Below the pieces are notes generated by a model. The model saw only the letters and a list, made by a program, of their open reading frames with translations, was not told where the DNA came from and did no database searches. Source: Candidatus Pacearchaeota archaeon (GTDB lineage Archaea > Nanobdellota > Nanobdellia > Pacearchaeales > GW2011-AR1). From it: a stretch of DNA of 8,580 bases. The first letter of the stretch is position 1. Each line of letters begins with the position of its first letter. Location: NCBI GenBank assembly GCA_016186375.1, contig JACPLS010000040.1, positions 1-8,580 of the forward strand, in the 5' to 3' direction. A program made the translations under genes and the position numbers. Shown in pieces: positions 1-6,290 of this stretch.

Positions 1-2
1 AT

Positions 3-1871
3 TATGGTGTAGGGTATATCGAAGCAGGGCAGAATGTTAATGTAAGAGTAAATGTACGTGATCAATCAGATATTTCTTTTGTAAATTCTACAATAAAGAA
101 TTCTAATGAAAATATTGTCGGAAGTTTAGAACTTTATGATGATGGTTTACATGGGGACGATTTAGCAGGAGACGGGATTTATGGGAATTATTGGTCAACT
201 CCGATTAATGAGGAAGATTATACAATCGACATTAGTTCTGAAGATTCTTTTGAAAATTCAATTACTTTTGAAAAGTTAGATAAGTTTACTACAAAACCAT
301 TTACTGTAGATTCTGATATATTATTAGTCGATAGTGCCTTTTATTATAGCGACAGGTCATATATTAGTTATTTTGAAGAAGCATTAAATTCTAACAATGT
401 CGATTATAAATTATGGGATTACGGATTAAGAGGAAGAATTAATAATAATATTCTAAATTCTTTTGGAGCAATAATTTGGTCCAGCCCTTCATGGAAAATG
501 CCTACTATTGAGGAGCAGGAAGGTTTGATAGATTTCTTAAACAATAAAGGAAGATTATTTATTACAGGTCAAGATTTTGGCTTTTATTTAAACGGTACTG
601 ATTTTTATGATAATTATTTGCATGCAAGATATGTTCAAGATGATGCTAATTTGCTCGGTTTATCTGGGACTAATGGAGATCCGATAAGTGATGGTTTAGC
701 TATTAATATTTTTGGGGATGGTGGTGCAAATAATCAATTTTGGCCTAGTGAGATAGACCCAATATCCCCTGCAACTTCAGTTTTTGTTTACAACAATCTT
801 TTTCCAGGAGATAGCAATCTTCCTCAAGAGATTCCAATCGCTATGTTGCCTCAAAAGGAAAAGCCTAAAGGGGTAAATACTGCTTCGAGTACTGCGTCAT
901 CTGGAAGTGGAGCAATTAAGGTTGATACTGGAGTCTACAAAGTTGTATACTTTGCATTTGGATTTGAAGCTATAAATGACGCAAATGATAGAAGTATAAT
1001 AATGGATCGGGTACTTGACTGGTTTTCTGATTTCAATGTTTATTCTCCAAATCAATCGATTTATACTGATAGCAGAGTGCCATTTAATATAAGTTCAGAA
1101 AAAGTAGTGGACAAAATAACCTGGATTGATAATTCTGATGAAAGGTCTAGAGAAAGAACGTTGTGTAGTCGATTTTGTACTAGTTATGGTAATGATAGAA
1201 AGAAATTACAGTCTTTTAATGATGGTTTTCATAGTGTTACATTTAAGACTCTAAAGAATAACACAGTAGATAAGGAAAAGACTATAAATTTCGTGGTTGA
1301 CACAAAAGATCCAAAGATATCAAAAACAAATCCGAAAAGTGGTTTTAGCAATGGGAACTTTAGTGTGGAATTTGTAGAGCAAAATCCGCAGTCACTTATA
1401 CTACATTATGGAAATAATCAAACTGGCTTTGAAACTAAAGACTTTCCAGATGACTGTAACTTTAAGAGAGATAAATGGAGTTGTTTTACTATTGCTAATT
1501 TATCTACTTATGATAATCAATCTATAGAATATTGGTTTGAGCTTCATGATATAATAAATAATACCGTTATTTCAAAGAAAAACTTTGTTAAAGCTGATAC
1601 AACTCTTCCAGTAATAAATTTATTCAAATACGATATAGGGTTATTTAGAAGAGTCACGTTTACACTTAATATAACTGAATTAAATTTTGATAAAGTAAAT
1701 TACATTGATTGGAATGATTTAAGGCCAAGTCCGAGAGTGTTATGCTCAGGTCTCAAAAACAATGTTTGTACTATAACAAAGAGTTTTAGATCTGGAACAC
1801 ATAATTTAACAATCGGAGTTTTTGATAAGTCTGGAAACTCCGCAAATAAGAATTTGAGTTTTGTAATATAG
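3..1871 (+). CDS. Large secreted/surface protein, 5'-truncated by window edge: GATase-like domain plus Ig-like repeats
   Basis: The frame is open from the first bases of the window, so the first internal ATG (498) is not the true start; 622 residues are visible. Visible residues 46-61 carry the DDGLHGDD..GDGIYG pattern, common in secreted multi-domain proteins at the end of a beta-sandwich. About 104-341 resemble a class I glutamine-amidotransferase-like fold: DILLVD strand, an AxIIW strand, GRLFITGQDFG at 184-194, and a closing FGFEAI..DANDRS..MDRVLDWF. I see no obvious catalytic Cys, so this is probably a structural or binding module. Three Ig-like segments follow (about 345-430, 434-530, 530-622) with paired cysteines (388/392, 485/494, 581/589) that could form disulfides, and many N-x-S/T sequons. 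The protein ends at a beta strand with no C-terminal membrane anchor or sorting signal, so it is either released or held by an N-terminal region not seen here. Cell-surface adhesion or recognition is plausible; no enzyme activity can be claimed. Confidence 0.85.
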   Translation, partial: YGVGYIEAGQNVNVRVNVRDQSDISFVNSTIKNSNENIVGSLELYDDGLHGDDLAGDGIYGNYWSTPINEEDYTIDISSEDSFENSITFEKLDKFTTKPFTVDSDILLVDSAFYYSDRSYISYFEEALNSNNVDYKLWDYGLRGRINNNILNSFGAIIWSSPSWKMPTIEEQEGLIDFLNNKGRLFITGQDFGFYLNGTDFYDNYLHARYVQDDANLLGLSGTNGDPISDGLAINIFGDGGANNQFWPSEIDPISPATSVFVYNNLFPGDSNLPQEIPIAMLPQKEKPKGVNTASSTASSGSGAIKVDTGVYKVVYFAFGFEAINDANDRSIIMDRVLDWFSDFNVYSPNQSIYTDSRVPFNISSEKVVDKITWIDNSDERSRERTLCSRFCTSYGNDRKKLQSFNDGFHSVTFKTLKNNTVDKEKTINFVVDTKDPKISKTNPKSGFSNGNFSVEFVEQNPQSLILHYGNNQTGFETKDFPDDCNFKRDKWSCFTIANLSTYDNQSIEYWFELHDIINNTVISKKNFVKADTTLPVINLFKYDIGLFRRVTFTLNITELNFDKVNYIDWNDLRPSPRVLCSGLKNNVCTITKSFRSGTHNLTIGVFDKSGNSANKNLSFVI

Positions 1872-1874
1872 AAA

Positions 1875-1894
1875 GTTATTTATTTTTGTATTTT
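1875..1894 (+). terminator. T-rich archaeal-type terminator after the surface protein
   Basis: A run of T-rich sequence (ttatttatttttgtatttta type) starts a few bases after the TAG stop and runs into the convergent gene's stop codon. Archaeal RNA polymerase commonly stops at such U-tracts without a hairpin. On the opposite strand this is A-rich, so it would serve only the plus-strand gene. Confidence 0.4.
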
Positions 1895-2672
1895 ATTGGA
1901 ATATACCTAATATCTTTTGTACCATTTTATGCAATTTATTTGCTCTTTTAAGAGAGTCCTCTGGTAGATGAGAAATTATTCTTCCATTTGACTGTATAGT
2001 AAAAGTATCTCCATCTTCGTCTACTCCTCTAACCTCTTTTATATTAGACCTTCTAGCTAGCCCTTCATCAACAATCTGACTTTCTTTTAGATTTTTATCT
2101 CTACCTGAATTAAACATGATTTCATTTGAGCCCCCAGCCATATCTTGTACAGCTTTTTCTAAATCTTCTGGAGGCATTCTTGGATTTGGAGGAATCTCAC
2201 CTATTTCCTGAATTCTTAAAGAGACTATTTTTTTAGCTGTTTTATAAAAAGTTCTCATAGTTTTAATATCAAATTTTTTTACTTCTGTTAGACTTACATT
2301 ATGTAATCCCATAGACTTAAACAAATCCATCAATAATTTTCTTATATCCTCATTATGAAAGAATCTTGAAATTTCATTTAGAACTTCTCCTGACCTTGTA
2401 ATTAATATAGAATGATACTCCCCATTCGTGTTTTTAATAGGCGTTAATGATTTAGGATTCCCATCAAAATATCCTCCAACTGTGGAATACTCTTTATATG
2501 CTTGAATGTATATAAAATTTTCATTTTTGAAAACATCAACAAATCCGATAAATGCTCCTTCTTCAATTCCTGTTCGATTCTTCAGTTTAGTATTATCAAT
2601 CTTTTCAAATAATTCTGACGCATGTTTCTCATAATTGAAATTCTTTAGTTCTTTAAACAGTAATATTGCCAT
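1893..2672 (-). CDS. Unrecognised 259-aa cytoplasmic protein
   Basis: I do not recognise the family. The protein has no signal peptide or membrane segment. The N-terminal 130 residues look like an alpha/beta domain with strand-like runs (GAFIGFVDVF at 39-48, FIYIQAYKEYSTVGGYFDG at 53-71, SILITRSG at 88-95). A helical stretch follows (about 97-158), then a proline-containing turn (IPPNPRMPPEDLEKAVQ, 160-176). A short C-terminal beta unit (VRGVDEDGDTFTIQSNGRIISHLP, around 214-237) is followed by a basic helix. The start at 2672 is supported by a TATA box centred 24-25 nt upstream and no Shine-Dalgarno site, as expected for a leaderless mRNA. It diverges from the membrane protein at 2723 and converges on the surface protein, ending 21 nt from that gene's stop. 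The coding reading is strong; the function is unknown. Confidence 0.8.
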   Translation of the reverse strand: MAILLFKELKNFNYEKHASELFEKIDNTKLKNRTGIEEGAFIGFVDVFKNENFIYIQAYKEYSTVGGYFDGNPKSLTPIKNTNGEYHSILITRSGEVLNEISRFFHNEDIRKLLMDLFKSMGLHNVSLTEVKKFDIKTMRTFYKTAKKIVSLRIQEIGEIPPNPRMPPEDLEKAVQDMAGGSNEIMFNSGRDKNLKESQIVDEGLARRSNIKEVRGVDEDGDTFTIQSNGRIISHLPEDSLKRANKLHKMVQKILGIFQ

Positions 2673-2691
2673 AGTTATAACGGGAGGAGAG

Positions 2692-2701
2692 AATATTTAA
2701 A
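2692..2701. promoter_or_regulatory. Single TATA box shared by two divergent leaderless genes
   Basis: The sequence AATATTTAAA reads as a TATA box on both strands. Its centre lies 26.5 nt before the ATG at 2723 (plus) and 24.5 nt before the ATG at 2672 (minus). That is the normal archaeal TATA-to-transcription-start spacing, so each transcript would begin at or next to its start codon. On the plus side the flank is purine-rich (ggaggagag, BRE-like); on the minus side it is an A-run. The GGAGGAG at 2684-2690 is too far from ATG 2723 to serve as its ribosome binding site. Confidence 0.6.
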
Positions 2702-2722
2702 CTTTTTTTACTCTTTATAAAC

Positions 2723-3175
2723 ATGGAAAAGGATCATATTAAGTCAGAATGGAAATATTTGATTTCTGTTAATCTAGATTTGGTTATTGCAATTATATTC
2801 ACTTTATTTTTATATGCTTTAGAACTTTTTTTAAGAAAGGGTTTTATGTTTAAGGATTATGGATTCTTATCAACTATTTTTCTCGTCGTATTCTCTGTTA
2901 ATTTTACGGTATTTGCATTGTCAAAATTTCTAATAGAAAATTATCCTAAAATAAAAGAAGAACGAATAAAGAAAAATATAGATATTATTTTTAGAGTCCC
3001 AATAAAAATCTCTATGATTGGTCTAATAATCTCAGTTATATTTTATGTCTTAAATTTGAATGTTTTAACTTATTTTAATTTCATACTTTATTTTCTTTTT
3101 TTCTATAGCATCATTGCATCATATTATGTTTTCAAGTTTTTATATGAAATTTCAATTAAAAAAGGAAATAGTTAA
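2723..3175 (+). CDS. Small integral membrane protein, four predicted helices
   Basis: 150 residues, unrecognised family. Four hydrophobic segments are visible at about 17-36, 47-68, 93-111 and 113-138. A basic loop (KIKEERIKKNID, roughly 75-87) lies between helices 2 and 3 and would sit on the cytoplasmic side. Both termini are charged (MEKDHIKSEW at the start, ISIKKGNS at the end), so both ends are probably cytoplasmic. There are no transporter or enzyme motifs. The ATG at 2723 fits a leaderless start from the shared TATA box. It is divergently paired with the 259-aa gene and probably transcribed alone, since the next gene at 3249 has its own TATA box. Confidence 0.75.
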   Translation: MEKDHIKSEWKYLISVNLDLVIAIIFTLFLYALELFLRKGFMFKDYGFLSTIFLVVFSVNFTVFALSKFLIENYPKIKEERIKKNIDIIFRVPIKISMIGLIISVIFYVLNLNVLTYFNFILYFLFFYSIIASYYVFKFLYEISIKKGNS

Positions 3176-3219
3176 AAAATACCTTTGGTATAACTCCGAT
3201 TAATTAAATCTCAGCAATA

Positions 3220-3229
3220 TTTTTATAAC
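3220..3229 (+). promoter_or_regulatory. TATA box for the 3249-4730 operon
   Basis: TTTTTATAAC is centred about 25 nt before the ATG at 3249, with no Shine-Dalgarno sequence between. This again indicates a leaderless first gene. The downstream genes of the operon instead have Shine-Dalgarno sites (GAGG before 3742, GGAG before 4122). Confidence 0.6.
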
Positions 3230-3248
3230 CTTTCTTACTCGGTTTATC

Positions 3249-3749
3249 ATGTCAAAAGAAGAAAAAATGATAGATGTGAAATGCAGTGTTTGTATGAAAG
3301 ATATGCAGATGCCCGAATCTTTTTTGAAGGCAGGAAAGGAAAGAGATGTTGATGCAATGCATATGCCCCATATCTGTTCTGATTGCACTGATAAAATGGG
3401 TGATGCATTGGGAGATAAGAAGATGAAGGGTTTTATGGAAGATGTTAATAAGCAGATGGAGAAAATGGGAAAGAATAATGAAATAGCAGAGAAGCTGGCT
3501 GAAGAAATAACCTATGGGAATATAGACGCTTTAATGGCTGAGCTTGATGAGTCTGATGCATCTGAAGAAGATAAGATAAAAGAATCATTTTATAGAGGAT
3601 CTTGGATGACTTTATTTTTAATAGGAAACAATCATGAGCCTGGCTTCCTGGAAAAAGAAGCTGAGAGTATTAAGGATTTTCATGAGAAGATGAAAGGAAG
3701 AGAAGAAAAAGAGGCAGAGATGGAAGATGATGAGGATGAAGATGAATGA
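3249..3749 (+). CDS. Acidic protein with a CxxC...CxxC zinc-cluster-like N-terminus
   Basis: 166 residues, unrecognised family. Cysteines at 12/15 (CSVC) and 43/46 (CSDC), about 27 residues apart, form a likely four-Cys zinc site. His38 and His41 are close by. The middle is helical and charged, with a GNIDALMAELDES segment, and the C-terminus is a strongly acidic tail (EMEDDEDEDE). The protein is soluble with no signal peptide. It is the first gene of a tight operon, and the acidic tail is encoded by the same bases that provide the start region and Shine-Dalgarno site of the next gene. A nucleic-acid or protein-binding adaptor role is possible but is inference. Confidence 0.75.
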   Translation: MSKEEKMIDVKCSVCMKDMQMPESFLKAGKERDVDAMHMPHICSDCTDKMGDALGDKKMKGFMEDVNKQMEKMGKNNEIAEKLAEEITYGNIDALMAELDESDASEEDKIKESFYRGSWMTLFLIGNNHEPGFLEKEAESIKDFHEKMKGREEKEAEMEDDEDEDE

Positions 3750-4119
3750 AGAAATTGGTAAAAAACTTGTTGATGAATTAGATAAATTGGAGATATCAAA
3801 GAAAGAAGTAGAATCTAAAATTGATAATTTAAAATCAGAGATAGCTAATATTGCAAAGATAGAAGGCAAGAACTTTATTAATGGAACTCATAAAGGTTGT
3901 TCTGTAAAAGAGTATGATAAGGTTATTTATCCTGAAGACAAGGATTCTTTTGCTAAACTTATTAAGGAAAAAGGTATTTATGAATTTTTCTCGCAAGTTA
4001 ATTATTCCAGATTGAGCCCAGCGATTATAAAGAAAGACATTAGTATTGATAAGGAAATACTCGATAAGGTGAAAATCACAAAGAGTTTTAGGGTAGTTCT
4101 TATTGATAAAGGAGTCTGA
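3742..4119 (+). CDS. Small coiled-coil protein, unrecognised
   Basis: I chose the ATG at 3742 (125 aa) over the in-frame ATGs at 3727, 3730 and 3736. GAGG at 3732-3735 lies 6 nt before 3742, and this start gives a compact 8-nt overlap with the upstream stop codon. The longest reading, from 3727, is 130 aa. Residues 1-40 are a heptad-patterned coiled coil (IGKKLVDELDKLEISKKEVE region). A small globular part follows, with VIYPEDKDSFAKLIKEKGIYEFF, a Tyr/Ser-rich turn, and a C-terminal strand FRVVLIDK. A coiled coil followed by a small alpha/beta unit faintly recalls phage accessory proteins of recombination modules, but I cannot name a family. It overlaps the upstream gene and is 2 nt from the downstream gene, so it is translationally coupled. 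Confidence 0.7.
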   Translation: MNEEIGKKLVDELDKLEISKKEVESKIDNLKSEIANIAKIEGKNFINGTHKGCSVKEYDKVIYPEDKDSFAKLIKEKGIYEFFSQVNYSRLSPAIIKKDISIDKEILDKVKITKSFRVVLIDKGV

Positions 4120-4121
4120 AA

Positions 4122-4730
4122 ATGACTAAAGAGATTAAAAAGACATGGGAATCTGAGCTTATTGGGAAAGTGAGGAGTATGATAAATCATCTTTATCCAG
4201 GTATTGAGGAAGAACTGGGAGAGGTTTATATTCATGAAAATGAACCTGCAATGAAAATTATAAAGCGAAAAGTTGATTTTAGGCTCGGCTTTCATGCATG
4301 GTTCTTACTAAAACATGAATTTCCAAGTGGAGCTACTGCAATGGAAATGGCTAATTCTTTTCCAATGGATTACTTTAATAAAAAAGAGAAGAAGATGATT
4401 AAAAACTTCTTGGACTATAAAGAATCTTTATTTGAGATATTGAAGATATCAGAAGATAAGAAAGATTATACGATAAAAGATTTATCTGACAAAAAAGTTT
4501 ATCTTGTAAAAACAATAGACTTACCTGTAGGATTTAAAGAAAAAGATTTTGTTCAAGCGATTATTGTAAAAAACATTGAGAGTAACTATTTCTTTTATGG
4601 AACGATTATGTCTTTTGATATTTTGGATCAGAAGAAATTTATTAAGGAGATATTGAATGAATTTAAGATCGAGAACAAGATAAGAAAAGAGCGGGAGAAT
4701 GAAGAGATAGAGTGGGAAATTCAAAAATGA
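4122..4730 (+). CDS. Unrecognised 202-aa protein of an archaeal operon
   Basis: The start ATG has a good Shine-Dalgarno site (GGAG at 4111-4114, spacing 7) and follows the preceding stop by 2 nt. The protein is soluble. An N-terminal helical part (TWESELIGKVRSMINHLYPG) leads to a distinctive FRLGFHAWFLLKHEFPSG block near residues 53-70. An all-basic KKEKKMIKNFLDYKE segment follows, then a compact beta-rich unit (VYLVKTIDLP, FVQAIIVKNIESNYFFYGTIMSF at about 127-165) that looks like a small OB or SH3-like barrel. The charged helical tail ends EEIEWEIQK. From memory, related archaeal proteins may end in a SEC-C zinc motif; this one does not. The last four bases overlap the start of the next, broken ORF (ATGA). 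Function unknown. Confidence 0.75.
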   Translation: MTKEIKKTWESELIGKVRSMINHLYPGIEEELGEVYIHENEPAMKIIKRKVDFRLGFHAWFLLKHEFPSGATAMEMANSFPMDYFNKKEKKMIKNFLDYKESLFEILKISEDKKDYTIKDLSDKKVYLVKTIDLPVGFKEKDFVQAIIVKNIESNYFFYGTIMSFDILDQKKFIKEILNEFKIENKIRKERENEEIEWEIQK

Positions 4731-4759
4731 AAATAAACAAAGAATGGCATGAGAAGAAC
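4727..4759 (+). pseudogene. Broken 5' end of a fourth operon gene (MKINKEWHEKN...)
   Basis: An ATG overlaps the upstream stop codon (ATGA, 4727-4730), as expected for the next gene of the operon. The first 11 codons read MKINKEWHEKN. I recall this as the start of small conserved archaeal proteins that continue with an MPKN..EQR..WH-type sequence. After that the reading changes abruptly to LLFIIFNHT... and runs antisense over the integrase 3' end to a stop at 4856-4858. The rest of such a gene is not found elsewhere in the window. I read this as a gene cut at about 4757-4763 by insertion of the integrase-bearing segment. The family match is from memory of a short stretch and is the weak point. 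Confidence 0.4.
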
Positions 4760-4766
4760 AACCTCC

Positions 4767-4780
4767 TTTTCATTATTTTT
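4767..4780 (+). terminator. T-rich stretch at the convergent junction
   Basis: TTTTCATTATTTTT lies 36 nt after the 4730 stop and touches the stop codon of the convergent recombinase gene. It could end transcription of the plus-strand operon by a U-tract. There is no hairpin. Confidence 0.3.
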
Positions 4781-5615
4781 AATCATACTTGCTCATTACC
4801 TCTTTCTCCTGATTTTTCAGCAACTTTATCTTTTCAATTTCTAACTCAAGCTTCTTGATTTCTAAGAGTTTATCATTTTCAGTTTGAGTAGGGGGATTGG
4901 AATTTATGTTTTGCATTTGCTGAGATTGCATTTGATACTGAATGGGATAGGGATTTGGAGCAAATTGATGATTGAAGGCCTGATTAACTGCCTTTGTTCT
5001 CTGCACATCGCTTATCCTGGCGTAAATTTGAGTGGTTGTGACTTGGTTATGACCTAAAAGATCAGAGATTGTGTAAATATCAACACCCTTGTCTCTTAGA
5101 TAAGTAGCGTAGCTATGGCGAAGAGTATGAAAATAATATTTATGCCTGATGATTTTCTTTGTTTGTTTTATTCCATTGACTTTTGTTTCAAATTCTAATT
5201 CTCTTTCTGCAATGAGAAGATTTGCTCTTTTGAGAACATCTCTGAATTGTTCGCCTAAACTCTTTTTACGAATATGTGAGTCAGGGGATTTATCAGATGG
5301 GAAAAGCCACATTCCTCCTTGAATGATATCAAGCCACTTCTTTAAGGGAGAGATTAGTTGAGGGGGAATAGGAACATACCTATCTTTGCCATATCCCATA
5401 AACTTTCTCCTAGAGTTTTTCCCATCAACAACTTTAAGTCTTTGCTTAATGAGATCGACATCTTCAATTTTCATACTACAGATTTCACCTATTCTTAATC
5501 CGCAAAAGAAAGCTACTGATGTGGCCATTGCAACTTTGGGCCTGTCCATTGCATCAAAGAGTTTAATGATTTGCTCAATGTTTAAGACATCTGGAAGTTT
5601 GTTTTTGTTTGACAT
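4779..5615 (-). CDS. Tyrosine recombinase/integrase, catalytic domain only, with C-terminal coiled coil
   Basis: 278 residues. The full catalytic set of the tyrosine recombinase (Xer/integrase) family is visible: Arg41 (CGLRIGEI), Lys77 (GYGKDRYVPIP beta-hairpin), His163-x-x-Arg166 (HTLRHSYAT), His189 (LLGH) and the nucleophile Tyr198 (TQIYARIS). The catalytic fold starts almost at residue 8, so the usual N-terminal SAM-like core-binding domain of about 90 residues is missing. Instead there is a Q/N/M/P-rich linker (about 220-245) and a C-terminal coiled coil (about 246-275, LLEIKKLELEIEKIKLLK). The latter could mediate multimer formation or partner binding. The start ATG at 5615 overlaps the TAA of the upstream gene by one base (TAATG) and has a strong Shine-Dalgarno site (GAGGGG, complement of 5622-5627), so the two proteins are coupled. 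It probably catalyses integration, excision or inversion through a 3'-phosphotyrosine intermediate. Confidence 0.9.
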   Translation of the reverse strand: MSNKNKLPDVLNIEQIIKLFDAMDRPKVAMATSVAFFCGLRIGEICSMKIEDVDLIKQRLKVVDGKNSRRKFMGYGKDRYVPIPPQLISPLKKWLDIIQGGMWLFPSDKSPDSHIRKKSLGEQFRDVLKRANLLIAERELEFETKVNGIKQTKKIIRHKYYFHTLRHSYATYLRDKGVDIYTISDLLGHNQVTTTQIYARISDVQRTKAVNQAFNHQFAPNPYPIQYQMQSQQMQNINSNPPTQTENDKLLEIKKLELEIEKIKLLKNQEKEVMSKYD

Positions 5616-6082
5616 TATAAGCCCCTCACGATTGTTCTTAATTCTTCAATCATCATCAAACCCGTATTGCTTTCTTTTACTCGTCTTCTGTTAGCTGATA
5701 TTTGAAAAGCTTTCTTCATGCTTAATTGGCCTTTCTCTAGCTTATCTCTAACGTCTGAAGGGATTCTTGTGGCTATAAACCAACGATAAGTAGTAGATGG
5801 GCAGAGGCCTTGCTTGAGAAGATATTCATAAAGAACTTTTTCATTGAAGGTGAGATCTCTATAACCTTTCCAGCCATGCCTTCCGATTGGAACGCCTTTC
5901 TTTTTGTGAGCAAGATAAGTTCTAATTTTACTTAACATTGCAATCAACTTATCGCCTTCAAGTTCCGGAAGAATGGTTTTTATGGCGCTCTTGATCTCAT
6001 TGACTTTGTCAAAGATACTTCTCTTTTTTCCATTTTCCCGAATATGTGTGTTTCCTATCCTATCATAGCTCATCTTTTTCAT
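5615..6082 (-). CDS. DNA-binding-like partner protein of the recombinase (helix-turn-helix, ParB/KorB-like)
   Basis: 155 residues, highly basic. About 78-130 (LTFNEKVLYEYLLKQGLCPS, then TTYRWF...IPSDVRDKLEKGQLSMKKAFQI) reads like the HTH region of ParB/KorB-type proteins: a helix-turn-helix followed by the I..D.R..I..G.LS...A pattern. Residues 20-60 are helical, and GRHGWKGY (68-74) is a Gly-rich basic loop. It is transcribed first, directly ahead of the recombinase with a one-base stop/start overlap. It could supply the DNA-recognition function that the recombinase lacks, act as an excisionase-like or directionality factor, or repress its own promoter, where a perfect palindrome lies. The start at 6082 fits a leaderless mRNA (TATA box centred 25.5 nt upstream). 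The HTH call is moderately firm; the partner role is inference. Confidence 0.7.
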   Translation of the reverse strand: MKKMSYDRIGNTHIRENGKKRSIFDKVNEIKSAIKTILPELEGDKLIAMLSKIRTYLAHKKKGVPIGRHGWKGYRDLTFNEKVLYEYLLKQGLCPSTTYRWFIATRIPSDVRDKLEKGQLSMKKAFQISANRRRVKESNTGLMMIEELRTIVRGL

Positions 6083-6100
6083 ACCTAAATTAATTTAGGT
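6083..6100. promoter_or_regulatory. Perfect 18-bp palindrome between TATA box and start codon: likely operator
   Basis: ACCTAAATTAATTTAGGT is an exact 18-bp inverted repeat. It ends one base before the start codon at 6082, and a TATA-like box lies 3-4 bp beyond its other end. A protein bound here would block RNA polymerase recruitment, a standard archaeal repression layout. The first gene of the operon encodes an HTH-like protein, so autoregulation is the simplest reading. A recombination site for the adjacent recombinase is the main alternative. Confidence 0.6.
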
Positions 6101-6103
6101 TTC

Positions 6104-6111
6104 CTTTTATT
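6104..6111 (-). promoter_or_regulatory. TATA box for the HTH-recombinase operon
   Basis: On the minus strand this reads AATAAAAG. It is centred 25.5 nt before the start codon at 6082, implying a leaderless transcript that begins at or near the ATG. The palindrome fills the space between this box and the start. Confidence 0.5.
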
Positions 6112-6124
6112 GTTTGTAATGCAG

Positions 6125-6144
6125 TTTAGGTGCATTAGCCTAGA
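6125..6144. promoter_or_regulatory. Possible second, imperfect operator half-site pair
   Basis: TTTAGGT (6125-6131) repeats exactly the right half of the palindrome (6094-6100), 31 bp away in the same direction. It is followed by CCTAGA, giving an imperfect inverted pair TTTAGG...CCTAGA. Its centre is about 43 bp from the centre of the perfect palindrome, close to four helical turns, which would put two bound dimers on the same DNA face. Confidence 0.35.
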
Positions 6145-6154
6145 AAGAGCATTT

Positions 6155-6238
6155 TTATGAAAAATCTCCGAAATGTTTGCCTGTGAAGGTGCCTGCTACG
6201 ATGCCAAGAAAGAAAGCAAGCGCCAATTCTAATAACAT
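6155..6238 (-). pseudogene. Broken 5' end of a membrane protein gene, DUF112/TctA-like
   Basis: A 27-codon minus-strand ORF begins MLLELALAFFLGIVAGTFTG and then ends KHFGDFS-stop. The first 20 residues form one hydrophobic helix ending in GTFTG. As I recall, this matches the start of archaeal DUF112/TctA-type (tripartite tricarboxylate transporter permease-like) proteins, which continue with LIPGIH-like residues. The match stops at about 6178. A TATA-like sequence (minus strand AAATAAAAAC, about 6260-6269) is centred about 26 nt upstream of this ATG, so the promoter of the lost gene may be intact. Alternatively this is a genuine one-helix microprotein; I favour a truncated gene. Confidence 0.4.
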
Positions 6239-6290
6239 AGATTTAGTAATTTAGAATAGTTTTTATTTTTATATGAATAGGTAAATATAC

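Noticed and set aside
5386..5694. 102-codon plus-strand ORF over the recombinase gene
   Set aside because: It is antisense to a recombinase with complete catalytic motifs and has no family features of its own.
4764..6120. Near-match between tccttttcattatttttaat (4764-4783) and tccttttattgtttgtaat (6102-6120) as att direct repeats flanking the recombinase pair
   Set aside because: About 17 of 20 positions match, but both are T-rich low-complexity sequences. The right copy overlaps the TATA box of the operon, which explains it better, and neither coincides with the break at about 6178.
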